The position numbers were made by a program, and so were the translations under genes. From Tetrapyrgos nigripes (taxonomy: Eukaryota; Basidiomycota; Agaricomycetes; Agaricales; Campanellaceae), in contig JAACJM010000007.1 in the NCBI GenBank assembly GCA_013368315.1, positions 806,001 to 870,000 of the forward strand: a stretch of 64,000 nt of DNA. The letters are read 5' to 3'. The stretch's first letter is position 1. Each line of letters begins with the position of its first letter. Shown one piece after another: positions 24,844-36,139 of this stretch. Below the pieces are notes generated by a model that saw nothing but the letters and a program-made list of their open reading frames with translations, was not told the DNA's origin and ran no database searches.

Positions 24844-26477
24844 TCATAGTTTAGCTTGATACGTTCTACCAACCTGAGCCTCAAACGGAGTCTTGACTTT
24901 CTTCGCATCGGCGAACGCCTCTGCATCAACCCTTCCCGCCTTCTCCGCACTCTCCCACATACTCCACACATACCCCTCCTCCGGGCCCATCCTCCCGCCT
25001 CTTTCAAGAATCCTCTCATACGCCTCCTTGACAGTCTTGCCCTCTCTTCCATCATAGGTGACAGTCACATCAATCCACGGCCTCTTCGCATTACTGATAT
25101 TGTTGCTCTGTCCTTGACATTCCCTCATCAACTCCTCCCAATCGTCTTTCAACATCTCTTGCAACTCTCCTCCAGACGGGAACTGTGGTATCCTAATGGC
25201 AAGCCATGAAGGCGTATAGAACGGCTCGGGAGTGGGGAAGAGGTGTGTTAATGAATTTGGTAGGCCAAGGGCAGAAACGGGGGATGTCGGTGTTGCCGTT
25301 GACGAAGACGCTGCCTTTGCTGCAGCCATAACGTCCAGTGGCTTACCAGAAGACGGAGTCTGTAAATGCGACCAAGGTCTCTTCGTCCCTTCCTTACCCC
25401 CAACACCTCCATTAGCTCCAATTAACCAATTATACGCTACAGATCCCGGACCCAGCGACGCCAAACCCATTTGAATGGAAGTACTCAATTTCGCGTTCTG
25501 CACAGGTATAAACGTTTGATGAACTCGTTCCGTCAACTTTGGGTTTCCCGAGACGTCAACGTATATCCAGCGACTTCCAGCTTCGGCTATGGCTTTCCTG
25601 TAAAAGGTTGAAGTATGGAAGGATTCATAGTCCAATACCGCGTCGTATAGTCCTCCTAAGCGATTTTGGCAAAAGGATACGTGAGAGCGGCTGGTCAAAC
25701 CGATGATTTGGATGGAAGGGTCTGTTTTACGGACGCAATAGGCGAAGCAGAAGGCGGTCTTGGAGGAAGCGGCGGAAATAAGGATGGTGGAACAGCCTCC
25801 GCAGTATTCGGAGCTGAAAAGCCAGTCTTCGCACCAATACGAAGACCAGAAGAGAGGACGGTAGAGGAGCATAAGGTTTTCGGAGAGGGGGGTAGGCTTG
25901 TACAGGGGATCTGTGGATGTACGCATCAGGTCGTTGTAGAGACGGTTACCTAGAATGAGGACGGTCAGAGAGAGAGGAAGCGAATTAGAGTAGAAGACGC
26001 ACTGGTAGGGATGTATGGTCTATCAACAGTCATCTTATACTTCTCCGTCCTGGCTATGGGCAATAACAGGTAACGAGTAGGCGCGAAGCACCCGTACAGC
26101 CTTTCGCCAACTTGTACTTGGGGGTGATTGCTGGCGACGACGTTTCCAAAGCCCCATGACGGGACTACTCCGTGTGTTTTCGGTGACACGTCTCCACTTG
26201 TAGGTGCTGGGTGAAGGTCATAGAAGCTGCGAGCAATGGCAATACCTTCTCATCAGCTACAAATGAAGCAGATGAGAAAGAGCACAACGCACCGAAAATG
26301 AGGATGTTCTGCCAATGTCTGATATGTCAGATTATTCGCCGTGAAGGCAAATCTGTCCACTTTGATGAGAATACAATTCTCTGGGATGTACGTCGGTTTT
26401 AACGTCTCAGCGATGACCGGTTTCGCAGTGATTCTGTGGAAACAAAGTGTGAGATTTTGGTCTTTGGCCATTGTCAT
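24844..26477 (-). CDS. DUF2855 (MDR-like fold) protein
   Basis: Protein of the DUF2855 family, whose fold is related to zinc-type medium-chain dehydrogenases; reaction unknown. It starts MTMAKDQNLTL, with a second ATG two codons later. The N-terminal barrel-like part has IPENCILIKVDRFAFTANN and PSWGFGNVVASNHPQVQVGE. The central part has STILISAASSKTAFCFAYCV and QIIGLTSRSHVSFCQNRLG, typical of the Rossmann half, then IYVDVSGNPKLTERV. Two introns resolve in frame (after HFR and within IPTSNR). Length is about 450 residues, near the family norm, although the segment around AAAKAASSSTATPTS is a low-complexity insertion. It ends at QVGRTYQAKL. No zinc-site residues are evident. Confidence 0.8.
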
Positions 26478-29400
26478 CGTGGTTGTTTCCTAAGTTGGTT
26501 TCCTCTTTCGCCGTGTTTGTTAGTCAGCGGTGGGTACGTTGGCGATAAGTACAGTTGGACAGGGGAAAGGGTGGGTGTCGACCGCTCCAACGTCCTACAG
26601 CACTTTATAGGGTATAGTGGGTAGGTAATTGATTTTCATCTTATATCATTCTTCAGATTGTCACGCCGTACCGGACTAATGGACATTGGAAACTGATAAC
26701 ATATTATCCATATGGGTATAACCCCCCAGAGCATGTTTCAGCTGATTTTCGGCGCCACGGTTAGCAGCGCAAGTCGCGACTAGGACCCCCCTGGTTATAG
26801 GTGGGTACGTGTTCGTATAAAAATTGGAGGTCTAAACCGCCAGATCCCCTTATGCAAACGGTCCGCCGCAGGCTTAACAGACGGAAAAATGTGTTCTTCC
26901 GCCTCTCTCACTGTCTATAGGAAGCTGTGAGGCCCATGCCATGTTCGTCCAAGAATAGAATTTCCTCATTTTCAATTTCTTTTCCTCTACGCGATTTTGA
27001 GGGTGGTGGAAAGTCGTGGAGTCGACTGTGTAAAGCCCATATGGCTCGACATGCATGCGTACGTCAATCTTGCACAGTCCTCGAGCTTCTCGCGCGGGCA
27101 GCAGCATGAATAATATGGCCTCAGGTTCAAGTTAGAAGTAGAGAACAAGTAGTAAGCACACATGATTTTTTTTTTTACCACTGATGGAATAAAATGATTC
27201 TGATGTACAAGATTCCTAACGTACTCCTGATACGTGTATATGTGATACCAGTACCGCCATGAGCTGCTTTTTAAGAAGGTGCATCATGATGCGATTCTAA
27301 AGCTCGTCCAGCATTGTACCTGCAATCTGTCCATCGCCGGTCATGCATCATGACACATCGTCGTGACGTCTTTTCAAGAACTACAGCACGAGGTGGCTCA
27401 AGTATTAAACAAAGTACGTCGGGCCTCTATCTGATTGGCTAGCCATCGCCGTTGTCAAAATGAGGCTCCAACTTGATTCAAAGTAATGCCGTTCTCTTTT
27501 GAGTCTCGGAGTCGTTGGAACTTGGACCTCGTTATGATTGCGTTGGTCCCATTCAGAATGATAAACATCATTTTCTTCTATGATACAGTATACTATAGCG
27601 ATGTACGTACATATATAGATCCGTGGGTCTTCAAGCTTCAAGACTCATCCTGATTCCTCGGATGGTTGCAAGATACATAGTTGGCAAACCTCCCGGATCC
27701 AAATTTCCTTTTTTGATCAATACTTACGTCCATGCATCGCAAGCATGCGTATGCGCATAGTGCTACGTCTTGTCCTACTGACAGCCTGGCCTACATCATG
27801 ATGAATTAAGGAGTCATGTCCAGCCCCAGCCACCCCCTCGCACTTAGCGAGTACTTACAACCGTACAAGGATCAAGTCTTGCCCCGGATCCTGTGCCGAG
27901 TCACTTGCCCTATGTATCCTAGCATCGATATTCATCAATCGTCCGCAAAACATCCATCATCCACTGTGGCACTGTCCATTGAGCTAGGTCAGCGATCATC
28001 CCATCCTTATATGCGGTATTGCCGATAGTACTTTACTGATTTAGGATGATCCGGCGTTCCCCCAACCCGCTCGCCCTTTCCCGGCGCCGCCACAATTGCA
28101 TAACTCCCTAATAGGCTAATACTTACCAAATTACTTACGGTATCATAGCTTGGCATAAGTGGAATAGTACATACATATAAGTAGCACTTATCCTGTTTGA
28201 ATTTATCCCTACTATTGATCATGATGTCCAAGTCGACGTGTTGACTCTTTATCTGTTGTCTTGCTTTGAGTCCCTAATGCTTAGCTCCACTGCTATCTCC
28301 TATACATGTCCTACAATGTCCCTTCACCCTTGTCTTCATCGAATTGGCAAGTTCATCCAAAGTTTATCTCAAGAAAATTTCTCCTAGTAAGTCCTACAAA
28401 CGTCACGTATGAGCTATACTTAATCGACGTCGACACGGCCGGATCTACGGTCTGTCTGATCATGAGCTAGCTTTAGCCTTGATCACTGACAATGGCAGAA
28501 TTCTAAGTGTTTACCGTTCAGCCACTGATAAATACCAAGTTAATACGTAGCACTCGCACTGAGCCGGGTCAAGATTGAAGACTCCACCAAGAGATAGCAT
28601 TCTCATATCTGCGACAATTGCCACGAGAACCTTAACCTTGCGAAATCTCACATTAGCCAATCACTGGAGTCTAGCATAATTTTTCTTCGGTCAAGAAGGC
28701 GCGCCTACTAGCTCAGGCTCCCCCTCTCCCCCTCAAAAAAATAAGAAAGCGATCCCAGCGGCTGACCCCCTTCCCGCCCCTCCCCCTCCATGACTTGCCG
28801 AAGAATTGATGACCCGAACTGGAAAGTTCCGACTCCGGAGCCAGCTATGTATTTTCGGTGGATACATATCTGCGAGTCGACACAGTGTACAATACAGCCT
28901 TACAGGGACATAAAATAAGTATTGGCAGCGGTAAAGATCTGTCCCTTCTCCCTACCCTCTCGATTTCCAGCTGTATGTATTTAAGTGCATACAGTACAAA
29001 CATCTCGAGTCAAAGTTTGAGAATATCACTGATAATACGATGTGCAGCGAGCCCAGAACTAAGAGCGCAGCCACTCATGAGTCATTCTACATCCCTGGTC
29101 CTATAATCTATCATTATGTATGTACGTAGCTATATGTAGCGAGGTTGTATAGGGTAGGGCCACAATCATAGTACAGTACTTCTGTCAACTGACATCCTCT
29201 GACATCAGTTGCTAGAACTAGAGCGTCGAGCGCTTGGCGCCGGGGTCTGCGCCCTCTCGAGTCTCAGGATTGTTTCATTTGGGCAGCTAAGTATGTATAC
29301 CGTCAGTCTGTACATACATATACAAGTCCGCATGATACGAACACTTTCACTTAAGCTCAGATCATAAGTATCACGAATCGTTGTGATCGTTTGCGCCGGG

Positions 29401-30773
29401 GTCTGCGCTGCTCTTAGAGTTTTTTCATTTGGGCAGCTAAGTCTGTACATATTTATTTAAGTCCGCATGATACGGATACGTACTCTTTCACTTAACCTCA
29501 TATCATGAATCGCTGTGATCGAGTCGTTTTCCCCCTCAACAAAACGATTGTAGTGAAGCGGAAGAGGAACACGTGGAATAACTGAGGCTGAGGTTGTTAC
29601 AACTCAATGTTCTTCTGGTGAATTCTATGACAAGTATCGATGTAGCACCGATGTAAGTATGTATTCAAGTTGAAGGTGAAGGGAAGAAGGGAACAGGAAC
29701 ACCTCAATTCTCGGTTAAAGACCTACATAGTAGTATTTAACCGAAAAGTTTAGTGTGGCACTTAGACGTATCCTATGTACCTGGTCGTGCTGGTCGACCA
29801 TTGGCGGCGTCAAGTATGTACTATGTAGTGTATAGAGTGCATATAAGTAACAAGGGACATATCTTTTATATATAGTGTATGTACAGGGTACCAATCTTAT
29901 AAGCAGTGTCAGTTGTAAACTTGTAACAGCCTGTGGATTTAGGTTCGTACAATGGCACTACGGCGTCTCGTATCTTCAAACCTTTGAACAGCGAATTGTC
30001 CAACGACTGACTGACTGTCTTTGTCTCCGTCCTCAGTCATTCCGTACAAGTCGGATAGATGCTTATATATATATATACCTTTCCTGCTATCATGCTACGT
30101 ATCATATGCATACTCCAAGCTACTACTAGTACTACACGTATCATGTATCATGTATATGTACCAGTCAGTGTCAGCATCGGACACGGACGCAAACGACCTG
30201 ATCCCATCTTACCACATACAACAACCAAATGCGACATGACCAGGTAAGACTAAAGCTGTCCTCAAATACCCAACGCCAGCGTCAACGTCGAGGCTCCACT
30301 TCCAGCTCCGGCTCTAAAATCCAGTCAAAGCCTCCGGATCAGAGCCTCGCACGCTGATATCCTATGTAGTACAAGTACACCAGCCTAGTATCACCAATAC
30401 CCAACACGCCAAGTCACAACACGCACCCAAAGACTCCAGCTATACTGTAGGACTAGCTTTGAACAAGACGAACAAGACCGCACTAGTAGGGTAAACCGGT
30501 GGCGTAGTCCTCGCCCTCGCCCTAATCCTGACTCTGTCTAGCCCTCCGGATCCATCGTGTCTAATTGGCCATCAAGCAAACCAAGTCCGCATCATGCCTA
30601 CCAAGTCGCTCCTAACAACCAAGTCGTGCCTGCCAAGTCCAAGTTCCAAGCTCCTCCTTCCAATCCGAGTCGCAGTCATAGCCTCTACTGTACATAGTAT
30701 TGTAGACATGCTGTAGACATGCTGTAGACTCGGACTGGTTACATCACTTTGTCTGCACCTCTGCACCACTACC
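26478..30773. other. Long gene-free stretch
   Basis: In 4.3 kb I find no frame with a recognisable domain and no convincing chain of splice sites. The sequence is AT/GTAC-rich with many tacgta/catgtac words. It contains an imperfect tandem duplication at 29230-29520 and pyrimidine-rich runs near 28720-28790. It may be a relic region, a long regulatory interval, or hold genes too short or diverged to see. Confidence 0.5.
29230..29520. repeat. Imperfect tandem duplication, ~135-155 bp unit
   Basis: Two consecutive copies share gcgccggggtctgcgc, then tttcatttgggcagctaagt, then aagtccgcatgatacg, then tttcacttaa and tcgttgtgatcg/tcgctgtgatcg. The first copy starts near 29235 and the second near 29390. 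Confidence 0.8.
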
Positions 30774-33700
30774 CTACACCACTTCATCGACTTTTGACCT
30801 GCTTATACAGAATCCCTAAAAAAAATAAAAAGAGGGAAAAATAAATAGGAAAACAAACGCAAACGTCAGCATTCTGAGTTCTGGGTTTATCCTCTCCTCA
30901 TAATGTAGCCAAACACCCCCCCTCCCCCCAAGGAAGAAAAAAAGATCAAATGAGAAAGAAACCCCCCCCCCCCCCAAAAAAAAAAGCCCCTTCTCTCGCG
31001 TCCAACCAACCCCTCTTGAACTCAACCCAGCGCCCACGCCCCCCCCCCCCACACACACCTCTGGATGATCCCCTTCATCCCCATCTCCACCTCCCAAAAC
31101 CCAAAATCCAACTTCAAAAACGAACAGAAAAAAAAACTCAAAACCTCGAAAAAAAAAAAACCACTCACAGGAACAACCCACTCCCTACACCCACAACATA
31201 CACCTGCCCAATCATAATTACCCAGCTTGGCTCCACATTTTTTGTTTGGACAGATTATTTTGCCGGAGAGGGAACCTGAGGCGAGGAAGGGTTCCATCCA
31301 TTTCATCTGGAGGGAGAGTAAGGAAATAGGGAAAGGGAAAGGGAAAGGGAAGGGGAAGAGAAGGGTCAGTTAGAGTATTATTAAGAGTGGGAGTGAGAAT
31401 GAGAGTGAGAGTACGAGAAGGGGGAGAAGGGGGAGGAGAGACGACGACGACGACGAAGAAGACAAAAGACAAAAATGAACCACTATCATCACGCAAACGT
31501 CCCACCACGCAACGCCCAACGCCCAATGCCAACACCAACACCAACACCAACGCCAACACCAACACCAACACCAGCACCAACGCCAACACCAACGCCAACA
31601 CCAACATACGCGTGATGACAACTTCGTGTTAGATGTTAAAAGTGGGATTGGGATTAAGTTGAAGATGCGAATGCGACAGTGGCATGAAGATGGAGAGATA
31701 GATAGAGACGAGACAGATGAGAAAGATAAAAAGATAAAAAAATAGAAAAATGGAATAGAGAGATACATAGATAAAACGTTAAAATCAGACGAGTAGAAAG
31801 GGGAAAGACGTAGACTTGTATTTCCCCCCAAAAACAGACCACGAATCACAAATCACAAATCACAAACCACAAACCACAAACCGCAAACCACGAAACACAA
31901 ACCACAAACCAGAAAAGAAGACAGAAGAAGACGTAAGAAGACTCACAGGCTCAACGAAATACCCCGAACACTTGGGGTTGACCAATATCGGTGAGGATGG
32001 AGGTGGGGGTTTAGATGCAGATGTCCAGGTCCCGCCTCCACCCCCACTTCCTCCACTTCCACCACTTCCTCCACCTACGCCTCCTGCCTTTTCCTTTTCC
32101 TTTTCCTTTTCCCTTTCCCTTTCTCTCTCTGTCCCCATCCCTCCCATCCCTCCCGATCCTCCAGTCCCCGTACTTCCTGACCCAGACCCAGACCCAGACC
32201 CAGAAGCACTAGCACCAGCAGCAGCAGAAGAACCACCCTCAACACGCTCAGACTCAGACTCAGACTCAGACTCCAACACCAACGTCTCCACACCCCCAGG
32301 CGTAATACTAACCGCACTAACACTCATCGATCCCGAGCCTTGCGGCTGCGGCTGCGGCTGCGTCTGCGTAAGCTCAGCCAACTTGGGATTCGCACGTAAT
32401 TGAGCTACGAGGTCGTCTGGGTTGGAAGATAAAGACAAAGATAAAGACGAAGACGAAGACGAAGGCATCGGCATAGGTGAAGTTGAGAGTGTTTGTGCCT
32501 GTGTCTGGTTTTGTCCTGATCCTTGTCCTTGTCCTTGTCCTTGTCCTTGGCCTTGTTGGGGTTGTAGTTGAAAAGGTGAGCCTAGCCATGTTGTTGCCTC
32601 TGAACTCGAGCCTGTATCCCCGTTTGTAGTTGCGTCTTTCATATCCACATCCCCATCCCCATCTACGTCTTTCTCTTTGTCTTTATCTTTATCCCCACCT
32701 TGTACACCAGCACCACCACCACTAGCAGGCGTCATCGCCAAACTTCCCAAACTTCCAACCCCAGGGCCATGTGTACCTACACCCGCATGTATCGAATCAC
32801 TCATCTTCCTCCCTAAACTTTTCGCTTTTTCCAACGTCCCCAAGGCGTCCAAGGCGTCTGATCCTAATCCTAATCCTTCAACTTTTGAGATTAACAAAGG
32901 TCTAGTGGAAGGTATTGCCGTCAAAGGCGGGGACAACGCGTCCACATCCTCTAGATTCGGTTTCGCGGTTTTCGCCCCGCCCTCAGCCTCTTGTCCTTGG
33001 TCTGACTCGTCTGCTTCTTCTCCCCCTTCCCCACTCCCACTCTGACTCCCAGAACTCTCAGAACTCTCTTCCCCAGACTCTGAATCATCATCCACCAACG
33101 CACTCTCATCCTCTCCATTTCCTCTAGTTATAGCACTCATCGTCAACCCAGCAAGAGGGCCTGAAGCGAGGAGGTTGGAAAGGCCGGATGGACGACGGGG
33201 GCGGGAGTCGGATCCGGAGGGTTTTTTGGGGCCACCTTGTATTGTGTGTCCACCTGAGATTAATGGGAGACCTGAAGACGAAGACGAAGACGAACCTGAC
33301 CCCGAGATGGGTAAGATGGGTGATATTGGGCCGGGGGTAGAAGAACGAGAGTTTAGACGAGATCGAGGATGGGGGTTGGGATGGGTTTCAGAGTTTGAGG
33401 TGGAAGGAGGATTAGGATTCACAGGCGTCATTTGTAAATTCATAGATCCATGTCTTGACCTCGGTGTTTGGATTTTGGTTTCTCCAGTTGGTGTCATCCC
33501 ACTGGTGATCCCCCCCTCACTTGAAGCCGAAGGATTAGACAAAGTTGCACTCCCCCTCCGACTCGACACAGGCGTCAGTCCCTTGGCTACCATGACACCT
33601 CCAGGTCCCATTGAAAAGCTACTTTTAGGTGTACCAGCCGGGGTACCACCATATGGAGTGGGTGGACCTAATTGACCGTGGTCGAGCATATGTTCCCTCG

Positions 33701-34569
33701 CTGCTAATTCTTGACGACACATTTTACACCGAATACGACGACGAGGAGGGGGTGGGTAGTTGACCTGGTTGTGACTATGACTTGATGAGTTTATTATAGC
33801 TGGGATTGGGGTTGGTGGAGAAGAGTCGATGTAGTATGAGGATGGGGTGAAGGGTGTACTTGGTCGGGAGGAAGTGGAGGAAGAGGGCCGACGATTTGAG
33901 GAGGAAGAACCAGGAAGAGGCTGAGGAAACCTCGCAAACATATGTGTTGAAGGGAGGGAGCCGTCGCCGTCTAAACGAGTGTGGATTAGCATCGTGTCGA
34001 GTGAAAAGGAGAAAAACACAGACTCATAACCTCCTCCACAGTCCTCTCCATATAAAACAACCTAGTGGTCTTGTCCCTTCTCGATATTTCATACGACGCA
34101 TTGTGAAAGATTTCGAGTTGGATGAGGAAGCCAGGGTTGGGGTCGACGTCTGGACGAACGGCTCTGATCATGTTGAGAGCTTCTTCTGGTCCTATTCGAC
34201 GCGAATACATCAGGTAGGCAGCGACGATGGTTGCACTACGACCTGCAGCGACAGTCAACACACATCATAAACCAACGCAAAAAGACACTCACTAACACCA
34301 GCCTGACAATGCACCAGCACCCCTCTCCCTTTATCCAACTCGGTCTGTATAAACGTAATCGCAGGAATAAAATGCACCAAAATGTCCTCCTCCTCGGTAT
34401 CATCCAAAAGAATCTGATGCTTGATAAACGTCTCGTGTATCGATATCTTGCCACGCATCGCAGTGAGGACAGAGAAGATGTTGTTGGATTTGAGGGTTTC
34501 GGTGTCGAGAGCGGCGAGGAGACCGCCTATCCAGAGACCTGGGATGACTTGGTCCATGTAGGAGGTCAT
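30774..34569 (-). CDS. YVH1: YVH1-type dual-specificity phosphatase
   Basis: Dual-specificity protein phosphatase of the Yvh1/DUSP12 group, which also acts in late 60S ribosome maturation through its zinc-binding tail. It starts MTSYMDQVIPGLWIGG. The catalytic loop VHCQAGVSRSAT (Cys and Arg intact) is formed across intron 1. After RTVEEVM an intron leads to a very long exon (about 31949-33972). This has the first zinc cluster RIRCKMCRQEL with MLDHG, then about 550 residues of Ser/Gly/Pro, Gln-Gly, Ser-Glu and Glu-Arg/Glu-Lys repeats. Two further exons give the second zinc cluster: CSGYFVEP joined to MKWMEPFLASGSLSGKIICP and CGAKLGNYDWAGVCCGCREW, then GFCISRSKVDEVV and stop. Yeast and human proteins are about 340-365 residues; this one is near 900. 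The last two introns are long and made of microsatellites and homopolymers. Confidence 0.9.
30950..31060. repeat. Homopolymer-rich intron of YVH1
   Basis: Runs of C (about 14 at 30962-30975), A and C again near 31040-31050 lie within the last YVH1 intron. On the coding strand they are G and T runs upstream of the TTTTTTTTAG acceptor. Confidence 0.75.
31320..31930. repeat. Microsatellite-filled YVH1 intron
   Basis: The intron of about 640 nt between FVEP and MKWMEP contains gggaaa, ACGACG, long CCAACA/CCAGCA, and ACAAACC repeat tracts. Most other introns in this window are 45-70 nt. Confidence 0.8.
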
Positions 34570-34732
34570 GAGGGGGAAAGGAGGAGATGGTGGAGACGGG
34601 CAGTGTTTTCACACAGTGGTGACGAGTCTTTCTGCGATGATGATGACGACTGCTACTCAATCACGCCTAGATCCGGGTCTCCACATGCATACACTATACT
34701 ACGTATAATAACAAGTCTAAGTATTACACTCC

Positions 34733-34806
34733 AAGTATGTAGCTACATTAATACCAAGTCGTGGCTTTACTAAAATACATCCATCCCACAGTAAACGTAA
34801 ACTGGC
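34733..34806 (-). repeat. Third fragment of LysM-gene 3' flank
   Basis: gtagctacattaatacc, aagtcgtgg and cccacagtaaacg..aactgg appear in the same order as at 36095-36180 and, inverted, at 20470-20570. Only the 3' end region is recognisable, and it abuts the stop codon of the coiled-coil gene. Confidence 0.6.
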
Positions 34807-34814
34807 AATCAGAC

Positions 34815-35721
34815 TCAGGGGGCAGGGCCTGCGGGACATCCTACTGCGGTCTTGATGAATTCCAGTTTCTGAGCTGCACTGGCATGATCGTCTGGCCCTC
34901 CATAACCTCTATAGTAACACGCGAGGTGCTCCGCGCGGTTTGCAAACAGAAGGCTGTTGATCGCCTGTCGGGATTTCAATTCAATAAAACGCTTTTGCTC
35001 TCCAGGGCCATTACTAGGCTATATGTGTTTATTGTTATTTTCTCACATACTGTTCAGGATGAAGGGATGCACTCACAAGCATTTTATTCCAAGGTAAAAA
35101 ACCATCCGCGAAGGGTACTTGCAGCAACGGTGATGAGCGGTCTGGGATTCTACTGTTGTGGTCCTGCACAGAACATATATCAGCCGTTGTTGTTAGCCAA
35201 AGAAGTAGGTACACGCACTTGCAAGGCCATTATCTCAATCCTGATGGATCTCTCCTTCAGGTCCTCAATACTCTCTTCCACCGTCCCAAGTCTGTCCTCA
35301 ACCCTGTCAAGTCTGCCCTCAACCCTGTCAAGTCTGCCCTCAATCCTGTCAAGTCTGCCTTCAATACGGGTGTTTGAAGCGGTGATGGGTGCCAGTGCCG
35401 TTGCAAGGACTTGTGTAATGCTCGCTTCAACAGCTAGTTGCACCATTTGTTCTAATCCAGCTGGCCTAACAGGGTAGACATGATGAGCGATTTCGTGTAC
35501 GTATTTGGTTATCCCTAGGAGCTCATCGTTACCGACGGGCGCTGTCAAGACCGTGCTTCGCGTCAAACCAAAATTCAGAGCTGAAAACGATAAAGGGACT
35601 CACGCCTAGTATTCGCGGTTGCTTGAAAACAGCGGACTGCATTGATCAAATCCGAGCCCGAGATAGGATCGCCAAGAGGAGGAATTTCGAATGGATAGTT
35701 TCCTTGGGGAACCTGTGGCAT
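34815..35721 (-). CDS. Small coiled-coil hypothetical protein
   Basis: Four exons give about 224 residues. Exon 1 runs from MPQVPQGNYPFEIPPLGDPI to ATANTR. Exon 2 is PPVGNDELLGITKYVHEIAHH, then a helical part and an exact heptad array RIEGRLDRIEGRLDRVEGRL continuing to VEDRLG. Exon 3 is DHNSRIPDRSSPLLQVPFAD to PWNKML. Exon 4 is AINSLLFANRAEHLACYY to GPAP and stop. All three introns are GT-AG and keep the frame. The layout (short N part, RLD-type coiled coil, short C part) resembles an expanded Agaricomycete family of unknown function. The heptads come from a 21-bp repeat. A self-associating, probably dimeric protein is inferred. Confidence 0.7.
35283..35362. repeat. 21-bp repeat encoding coiled-coil heptads
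   Basis: Four near-identical copies of a 21-bp unit (plus strand: ctgtcaagtctgccctcaacc type) each encode seven residues RLDRV/IEG, so gain or loss of a unit changes the coiled coil by exactly one heptad. Confidence 0.9.
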
Positions 35722-36139
35722 GGTGGTTGAACGTTGAACGTTACGCGTCGCGCGAAAACAAACAGTATTAACAATTAACCGCCACGTGCTTAGGTCACCA
35801 CCATGATCCATACTCATACTCAAGTACGTTCCAGGTGATCCAGTTTATGAGTATGCTTTTTGTTTTCTCGCCGGTGTTGGAAGTTCAGGCAAATGACATG
35901 GACGTAAATGATAACTGGCCAATATCCAGGTCCTGAGATATATATCCAAGTAGTCTGTAGGACAGACTCGGGTTCAGAAAGAAAGTGCCCTACCTCGCTG
36001 CTTAGACTGTGCACTGTGAAAAGCCAAAAGAAAACTGGAAACTGGAAACTGAACAAGTCTACGTACTACTACACTGCAAGTATAGTGTGTACAGTGGGCA
36101 GCTACATTAATACCCCAGTCGTGGCGTTTACATTGTACA
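35722..36139. other. Intergenic, duplicated LysM 3' flank
   Basis: Holds the promoter of the coiled-coil gene and the 3' flank of the LysM gene. The flank from about 35950 onwards is shared with 20520-20815 in inverted orientation. No gene seen. Confidence 0.6.

Noticed and set aside
27780..31300. Search for a CRISPR array or biosynthetic cluster in the gene-free stretch
   Set aside because: Repeats are too few and irregular, and the genome is eukaryotic. No core biosynthetic enzyme is present.
31387..33675. Long plus-strand frames over the YVH1 locus
   Set aside because: They are shadows of the Ser/Gly/Pro repeat coding on the minus strand and of intron microsatellites.
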